Source: Clostridia bacterium
GTDB taxonomy: Bacteria; Bacillota; Clostridia; Oscillospirales; Acutalibacteraceae
Direction of reading: 5' to 3'
DNA length: 10,793 nucleotides
NCBI GenBank assembly: GCA_900755895.1
Contig: CAAEIG010000165.1
Span: 1 to 10,793 of the forward strand
In this document: in pieces, positions 6,927-10,793 of the stretch
Layout of the letters: each line of letters opens with the position of its first letter
How positions within the stretch are numbered: position 1 is the first letter of the stretch
The notes under the pieces: model-generated
The model's input: the letters and a program-made list of their open reading frames with translations, nothing else
Told to the model about the DNA's origin: nothing
The model's database searches: none
Translations under genes and position numbers: made by a program

Positions 6927-6955
6927 ATTATAGCACAGTGGTTTGAAAAAAGCAA
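6927..6955 (-). promoter_or_regulatory. Extended -10 promoter of the surface-glycan operon
   Basis: A perfect TATAAT (6927-6932) is preceded by TGC, giving an extended -10 (TGnTATAAT), on the minus strand. A weak -35, TTGCTT (6950-6955), lies 17 bases upstream. The predicted transcription start near 6920 gives a leader of about 65 nt before the sugar transferase ATG at 6855. It lies immediately after the terminator of the preceding gene, so the glycan operon starts as an independent unit. Confidence 0.75.
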
Positions 6956-6974
6956 AGCAGGGAGAAAAAAACGC

Positions 6975-7002
6975 AAAAAACCGCCCCCCTGACGGGGAGC
7001 GG
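6975..7002 (-). terminator. Strong rho-independent terminator after the aldo/keto reductase gene
   Basis: The minus-strand RNA forms a 9-bp stem, CCGCTCCCC / GGGGGGCGG with one U-G pair, around a GTCA loop. It is followed by TTTTTT, GCG and seven more T (6965-6971). It lies 37 bases after the reductase stop codon and isolates that gene from the glycan operon. Confidence 0.92.
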
Positions 7003-7039
7003 CCCTCTTGCGTTCTATGTTTTTGTGAATTCTTACCGC

Positions 7040-8161
7040 TTATTCCAAAGTGGCGGCAGCCTTCTTCAGGGTCTCGATGATCTCGATCTTCTGGGGGCAA
7101 TGGGCTTCACAGTTGCCGCACTGGATGCAATCTCCAGCCTTGCCGCCCTCCTTGGTGATGTTCTCATAGGAGCGCTTGGAGCCCTCCAGATTGTTGTACA
7201 GGGTCAAGTCATTCATGGTCTTGAAGATCCCGGGGATGTTGATCTTCTGGGGACATCCGTCCACGCAGTACTTGCAAGCAGTGCAAGGAATGGTAGGCAG
7301 GCTGTTGAGAATGTCCACCACCTTCTGGACAGTGGCCTGCTCGGCCTCATCCAGGGGCTTGAAGTTCTCCATATAGGCGGTGTTGTCGTTCATCTGCTCC
7401 TCATTGGACATGCCGGACAGCACGGTGATCAGGCCGTCCAGGGAGGCGCAGTAACGCACTGCCCAGGATGCCACGGACATCTCGGGCTCGGCGGTCTTGA
7501 AGACCTCCTGCACCTGAGGAGGCATGATCGCCAGGGATCCACCGCGGACAGGTTCCATGATGATCACGGACTTGCCGTACTTGCGGGCCACCTCATAGCA
7601 CTTGCGGGACTGGACGCTCTCGCTCTCCCAGTCCACATAGTTGATCTGCAGCTGCACAAACTCCATCTCCGGATGGTTCTGCAGAATGCTCTCCAGCACC
7701 TCTGCCGTATCATGGAAGGAGAAGCCGATATGCTTGGCACGGCCCTCGGCCTTGACCTTTTTCATGAAGTCCCATGCGCCCAGCTCGTCGGCCTTCTTCA
7801 CCCGGTCCTCGCCCATGGCGTGGAGCAGGTAGAAATCGTAATACTCCAGTCCTGCGCGGGTGAGGGACTCCTGGAAGATCTTCTCCATCTCCTCAGGCTC
7901 CTTCAGATCCCACAAGGGCAGCTTGGTAGCACACTGGAAGCTGTCTCTGGGATAGCGTTCCACCACGGCCTCTTTCAAAGCCACTTCGGATTTTCCGCCG
8001 ATGTACACATAAGCGGTATCAAAATAGGTGAAGCCCTTCTGCATGAAGGTGTCCACCATGCGCTTCGTCTGCTCCATATCGATCTCATCGCCATTCATGG
8101 GAAGGCGCATCAGTCCGAAACCCAGCTTCTTAATGCTCTCGCCCAGATACTTATCTGCCAT
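7040..8161 (-). CDS. Aldo/keto reductase with C-terminal 2x[4Fe-4S] ferredoxin-like domain
   Basis: A 373-residue protein. Residues about 10-265 form an aldo/keto reductase barrel with the catalytic tetrad D48 (FDTA), Y53, K80 (ATK) and H114 (LLHA). The C-terminal cofactor-binding side includes IMEPVRGG (201-208) and VLSGMSNEEQM (247-257). A tail follows with two full cluster motifs, Cx2Cx2Cx3CP at 293-304 and again at 345-356, as in bacterial ferredoxins. Such fusions (COG1453-type) are common in anaerobic Firmicutes. They are presumed to be soluble oxidoreductases reducing carbonyl compounds with NAD(P)H and exchanging electrons through the clusters; the physiological substrate is unknown. 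The ATG at 8161 has GGGAGG ten bases upstream and starts the expected first strand (YLGESIKKLGFGLMRLP). Longer in-frame forms up to 8533 run into the neighbouring gene and are rejected. The gene stands alone between its own promoter and terminator. Confidence 0.93.
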   Translation of the reverse strand: MADKYLGESIKKLGFGLMRLPMNGDEIDMEQTKRMVDTFMQKGFTYFDTAYVYIGGKSEVALKEAVVERYPRDSFQCATKLPLWDLKEPEEMEKIFQESLTRAGLEYYDFYLLHAMGEDRVKKADELGAWDFMKKVKAEGRAKHIGFSFHDTAEVLESILQNHPEMEFVQLQINYVDWESESVQSRKCYEVARKYGKSVIIMEPVRGGSLAIMPPQVQEVFKTAEPEMSVASWAVRYCASLDGLITVLSGMSNEEQMNDNTAYMENFKPLDEAEQATVQKVVDILNSLPTIPCTACKYCVDGCPQKINIPGIFKTMNDLTLYNNLEGSKRSYENITKEGGKAGDCIQCGNCEAHCPQKIEIIETLKKAAATLE

Positions 8162-8216
8162 TGTTTTGGTTCCTCCCTCTGCCCAAAGCGGGCATCTTTT
8201 TCTTGTTGTTGCAACC

Positions 8217-8247
8217 ATTATAAAGCTTAAAGCGGGGTTTAAGTCAA
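8217..8247 (-). promoter_or_regulatory. Promoter of the aldo/keto reductase gene
   Basis: A perfect TATAAT (8217-8222) is preceded by TTGACT (8242-8247) with a 19-base spacer on the minus strand. The -35 overlaps the TGA stop of the upstream glycosyltransferase gene. The spacer is two bases longer than optimal, which often goes with activator or repressor control. The predicted start near 8210 gives a leader of about 50 nt. Confidence 0.6.
8226..8243. promoter_or_regulatory. Candidate operator: perfect CTTAAA-N6-TTTAAG dyad inside the promoter spacer
   Basis: The arms CTTAAA (8226-8231) and TTTAAG (8238-8243) are perfectly inverted with a 6-base GC core. They sit almost exactly between the -35 and -10 of the reductase promoter, a classical position for a repressor or for a regulator that acts on a long 19-base spacer. 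No T-run follows, so it is not a terminator for the upstream gene. The cognate regulator is not in the window. Confidence 0.4.
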
Positions 8248-9725
8248 GAGGCTCCGGCAGGTTCCTTTTGAGGGGAATCTTTTGCACCCCACCGCTGACG
8301 CCACCAGTCAAACAACACCTGGGCCCCAGCCCCAGCCAACAGGAACACTGATGGCATGAGAAAATACCGGTACCGGGACTGGACCTCAATGAGCAGATGC
8401 ACCCCGCAGTAGCCGCACACCAAAAAGGACAGCAACAGCGGCACCCGCAGGTGGGAAGGCTCCCTTCCGGCCAGCCACCGTGCCTGGGCAAACCCTCCCA
8501 GTCCAAAGGCCAGCACGAACATTCCCCGGTCAAAGTAGTTCCAGGCGTTCAGGCACTGATTGAGGGTCAGGCTTCCCAACACCTTGGCCTCGCCGTCCAA
8601 GTGGCCGAATCCCCAGTACAGGTACTCCAAGGAGCCCCACATGGTCTGCATTTTTTTCCAGAACAGCTCCACGAATCCCAGAAGCCCCAGGGAGGAAAGC
8701 CGCTCCCCTACCACCTGTCTCATGGCCTCCGGGGCCTCCATACGGGGCAGCAGGTAATAGGTCTCATAGTCAGCTTTGCTCCAAGCGCCGCCGGTCTCCA
8801 GGTTGAAGCCCAGCACAAATTTCCATAGGGGCAGGTTGTTGTTCAGCCCTTCGGGATTGAGCCCAGTGGCACGCACCAGCCAATCAAACACCTCTCCGGA
8901 GATAAAATACGCCACCGCCGCCGCCAAAAATGGCGCGCCGATCCAAAGCACTCCCCTGCCCTTGCGAAGCAGCATCTGCACCAGGGCGCAGCACAGCAAG
9001 GCCAAAATTACCACCACGCCCAGGGGACGCATCACATTGCCCAGGGCGATACACACCCCGCCCAAGGCCGCCCTGGGAAGGGCTCTTTCCTTACCCCAAA
9101 CCTGCAGCCAGATTCCCAAATAATAGAAGAACACTGCAATGTGCTGGTTGGTCAGCACCGCCGCCAGGAAATAGGGAGCAGGATACAGAGCATACAGCAG
9201 GGAAACGGTCATGGCAGTGGACTCCGGCAAAAACCGCCGGGCAATACTCCAAACAAGACAACCCGTGCCAGCCATCCACAGGGCATTGCAGACCTGTAGC
9301 GGCAGGATACTCTCCCCAAAGAGCTTGACAATCAACGCCTCATAGGCGGAAAAACCCGTTTGATACGCCCAATTATAGAAGTATTCCGTGTTCAGATACT
9401 CCCGGCTGCCTCCGGCTATTTGACAGGCAGCGTCGTACATGGTCTGAAAATCCTGGATGGGCACGGCCCCAAAAACCAAAATGACCCCCAGGGCTATGGC
9501 AAACCGCAGGGTAAACAACGCAATGGGAAAGGCCTTGCATGGCTTCAGCCAGCGAATACCTGCCCAGGTCAGGGCACCCATTCCCAGCAGGCCCAGGGCA
9601 AAAAACAGCACATAGCCCCCACCCCTACCAGCTGTATAGGTGGCCTGCACCACAATTACCAGGGAGAACAGCGCCCCCACCGCAAAGGCCACTTTTTCTC
9701 CCAGCCAACCCAATCTCTTCAACAA
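8244..9725 (-). CDS. GT-C type integral-membrane glycosyltransferase (GT39/GT83-like)
   Basis: A 493-residue polytopic protein with about ten or more hydrophobic segments. After the second or third helix comes the extracytoplasmic loop PIQDFQTMYDAA with D92 and D98, matching the acidic loop-1 motif of polyprenyl-phosphate-sugar-dependent GT-C enzymes. Near the end, IEVQSRYRYFLMP (446-458) is the conserved E-x-Q-x-R-Y segment of bacterial members (ArnT/PMT-like 'glycosyltransferase family 39'). Such enzymes move a sugar from a polyprenyl phosphate carrier to a lipid, protein or glycan on the outer face of the membrane; donor and acceptor are unknown here. The TTG at 9725 is preferred: GGAGG lies 8 bases upstream, whereas the in-frame GTG at 9734 is inside that ribosome binding site. 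It follows the DUF2752 gene by 33 bases and is probably cotranscribed with it. No terminator follows before the reductase promoter. Confidence 0.85.
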   Translation of the reverse strand: MLKRLGWLGEKVAFAVGALFSLVIVVQATYTAGRGGGYVLFFALGLLGMGALTWAGIRWLKPCKAFPIALFTLRFAIALGVILVFGAVPIQDFQTMYDAACQIAGGSREYLNTEYFYNWAYQTGFSAYEALIVKLFGESILPLQVCNALWMAGTGCLVWSIARRFLPESTAMTVSLLYALYPAPYFLAAVLTNQHIAVFFYYLGIWLQVWGKERALPRAALGGVCIALGNVMRPLGVVVILALLCCALVQMLLRKGRGVLWIGAPFLAAAVAYFISGEVFDWLVRATGLNPEGLNNNLPLWKFVLGFNLETGGAWSKADYETYYLLPRMEAPEAMRQVVGERLSSLGLLGFVELFWKKMQTMWGSLEYLYWGFGHLDGEAKVLGSLTLNQCLNAWNYFDRGMFVLAFGLGGFAQARWLAGREPSHLRVPLLLSFLVCGYCGVHLLIEVQSRYRYFLMPSVFLLAGAGAQVLFDWWRQRWGAKDSPQKEPAGAS

Positions 9726-9751
9726 GGTCCCCACCTCCGTTTTTTGAGATG

Positions 9752-9760
9752 ACCTCCTTT
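9752..9760 (-). other. Orphan near-perfect Shine-Dalgarno sequence after the DUF2752 stop codon
   Basis: AAAGGAGGT starts inside the TAA stop of the DUF2752 gene but has no ATG, GTG or TTG at a usable distance. A second site, GGAGG at 9734-9738, serves the TTG start at 9725. The upstream copy may be a ribosome standby site, or the relic of a lost start. Confidence 0.4.
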
Positions 9761-10151
9761 ACAAGGGCTGCAGAACGGAAAAACCCGGAAGGTTCCGCAG
9801 CACTGCAAACACCACTCCCACCGCCAGCACCACTCCAAAGATCCAGAGCATCCACCGGCGCTTCCACAGGGGCCGGCAGCCCCGGACATAACAGACTGCT
9901 TCCCCCAGAATCCACAGGGCGCCCAGGGGCATCACCAGAAACATATATTGGTTCTCCCGGAAGGCTCCTCCCAGGTCCCCGGTCAGCAGGCGCTCCACCA
10001 TCCGGGTGACGCCGCAGGCTCCGCAATAATATCCCGTACTCTGAAGGATCCAACAGGGAGGCCGCAGAAAGTACAGGCCCACAGCCAAGACACAAAGTCC
10101 CAGCAGCACTGCGGTCACCCACAGCAGCCGCTTGCCGGTCTCACCTTTCAT
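9759..10151 (-). CDS. DUF2752 family membrane protein
   Basis: A 130-residue protein with three hydrophobic segments (about 8-28, 68-89, 98-117). It carries the family signature CGACGVTR (43-50, the C-x-x-C-G-x-T-R box), then LLTGDLGGAFRENQ (55-68), matching the usual GD...A...N pattern. The usual proline after the first cysteine is replaced by glycine. The paired cysteines and the polar box between helices suggest a metal site or a redox or structural role, but the biochemical function of DUF2752 is not known to me. The ATG at 10151 is chosen over an upstream in-frame ATG at 10190 because AAGGAGG lies five bases before it and the longer form overlaps the terminator of the preceding gene. It is directly followed by the GT-C glycosyltransferase gene, so a membrane role linked to lipid-linked sugars is a reasonable guess. 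Confidence 0.85.
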   Translation of the reverse strand: MKGETGKRLLWVTAVLLGLCVLAVGLYFLRPPCWILQSTGYYCGACGVTRMVERLLTGDLGGAFRENQYMFLVMPLGALWILGEAVCYVRGCRPLWKRRWMLWIFGVVLAVGVVFAVLRNLPGFSVLQPL

Positions 10152-10188
10152 GGCAGCCTCCTTTTCTGCAAAACCTCTCATGTATGCC

Positions 10189-10212
10189 AAAAAGCGGGCC
10201 GGACGGCCCGCT
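10189..10212 (-). terminator. Rho-independent terminator after the DegV-family gene
   Basis: The minus-strand RNA forms a perfect 8-bp stem, AGCGGGCC / GGCCCGCT, around a GTCC loop, followed by a run of T ending at 10189. It lies 5 bases after the DegV stop codon. Only about 38 bases separate it from the DUF2752 start and no promoter is visible there. Read-through may therefore supply the two downstream genes. Confidence 0.88.
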
Positions 10213-10217
10213 CTTGT

Positions 10218-10793
10218 TCACTTCTTGATGTAGGCCAGCCCCACGGCTCCGGGACCGGTATGAGTTCCCACGATACTGCCAATGGAGGAGACATACACCT
10301 CCCGCTTCTTCAGCAGATCCTCCATGGACTCCAAAAATGCCTTGCAGTTCTCCGGCACATTGGCGTTGCCCACAGTCACGCAGTAATCGCCGGAGATGGG
10401 CTCTTTCTCCACAAACTTGCGGATAGCGGCAAAGGCGGCCTTCTTTCCCCGGGCCTTGCCCACCACTTCCACCAGCCCATCCTTGAGGGTGATGATGGGG
10501 CAGATGCCCAGAATGCTGGCAACCAGCGCACTGGTGGCGGAAAGCCGTCCACCCATCTTCAGGTACTTCAAATCCTCAATCATGGCGAACAGACGAATGC
10601 GAGGGATGAGCTCCTCAATCTTCTCCACAATCTCTTTGCCGGTCATGCCAGCATCCCGCATTTTGACAGCCTCTTCCACCAGAAGCCCCAAGGCAAAGGT
10701 GACGTTCAAGGTGTCCGGCAGCAGGATGTTCTCCGCACCCAGAATATTCTTGGCCATCCGGGCGGACTGCAGCGTGCCGCTCATCTTGGAGGA
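10218..10793 (-). CDS. DegV family lipid-binding protein, 3' part (gene enters from the right edge)
   Basis: The C-terminal 191 residues of a protein of about 280, open to the window edge in frame. The fragment begins SSKMSGTLQSA, the second half of the conserved SS-x-x-SGT-x-QSA fatty-acid binding segment of DegV/FakB proteins. It continues with DLKYLKMGGRLS (74-85), CPIITLKDG (98-106) and IGSIVGTHTGPGAVG (171-185), all family hallmarks. FakB proteins bind a fatty acid and present it to the kinase FakA for phosphorylation and use in phospholipid synthesis; other DegV proteins have no proven role. The N-terminal lobe and the start are outside the window. Assignment to the family is firm; the role as FakB is likely but unproven. 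Confidence 0.93.
   Translation of the reverse strand, partial: SSKMSGTLQSARMAKNILGAENILLPDTLNVTFALGLLVEEAVKMRDAGMTGKEIVEKIEELIPRIRLFAMIEDLKYLKMGGRLSATSALVASILGICPIITLKDGLVEVVGKARGKKAAFAAIRKFVEKEPISGDYCVTVGNANVPENCKAFLESMEDLLKKREVYVSSIGSIVGTHTGPGAVGLAYIKK

Noticed and set aside
8181..8193. GCCC-N5-GGGC hairpin in the leader of the reductase gene
   Set aside because: It is only a 4-bp stem and does not cover the ribosome binding site, so it is likely chance in GC-rich DNA.
8162..8533. Long N-terminal extension of the aldo/keto reductase
   Set aside because: It runs antiphase through the 3' end of the glycosyltransferase gene and across the promoter. The ATG at 8161 has a good ribosome binding site and gives the family's normal N-terminus.
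1..10793. Mobile elements, CRISPR arrays, tRNA or rRNA genes, toxin-antitoxin or phage genes
   Set aside because: None were seen: no transposase-like proteins, no regularly spaced repeats, no structural RNA sequences, and gene order and composition look uniform across the window.

Overview
All ten protein genes in this window lie on the minus strand, so transcription runs from the right edge to the left edge. The Gram-positive gene content (DegV family, LtaS-type phosphoglycerol transferase, TagA-type glycosyltransferase, OadG-type sodium-pump decarboxylase subunit), strong AGGAGG ribosome binding sites, sigma-A-like promoters and moderately GC-rich coding sequence suggest an anaerobic Clostridia, plausibly a gut Oscillospiraceae/Oscillospirales member. 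This placement is an inference from gene style, not a database result.

From right to left there are four blocks. (1) The 3' part of a DegV-family lipid-binding protein gene ends in a rho-independent terminator. It is followed by a DUF2752 membrane protein gene and a GT-C type integral-membrane glycosyltransferase gene. (2) A monocistronic aldo/keto reductase gene carries a C-terminal double [4Fe-4S] ferredoxin-like tail. It has its own promoter, with a perfect dyad between the -35 and -10, and a strong terminator. (3) A five-gene cell-surface glycan operon has an extended -10 promoter at its head and a terminator after its last gene. Its order is polyprenyl-phosphate hexose-1-phosphate transferase, WecG/TagA-family glycosyltransferase, UDP-GlcNAc 2-epimerase (WecB/MnaA), LtaS/MdoB-type phosphoglycerol transferase and a GNAT acetyltransferase. 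(4) At the left edge a new promoter drives an oadG-type gene followed by a biotin carrier protein gene that runs off the window. This is the start of a biotin-dependent, Na+-pumping decarboxylase operon.

The central operon reads as a pathway. The epimerase makes UDP-ManNAc. The hexose-1-phosphate transferase loads a first sugar on undecaprenyl phosphate. The TagA-family enzyme adds a ManNAc-type residue. The LtaS-like enzyme would transfer glycerol phosphate from phosphatidylglycerol to the polymer outside the membrane. A teichoic-acid-like or phosphoglycerol-decorated surface glycan is the simplest reading, but no flippase, polymerase or ligase gene is present here.

There are no rRNA or tRNA genes, CRISPR arrays, insertion sequences or phage genes, and no gene-free stretch exceeds 300 bases. 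The window looks mostly like ordinary core or surface-glycan chromosome. The less ordinary points are regulatory dyads, an orphan Shine-Dalgarno sequence, two TTG starts and a possible frameshift in the biotin-carrier linker at the very left edge.
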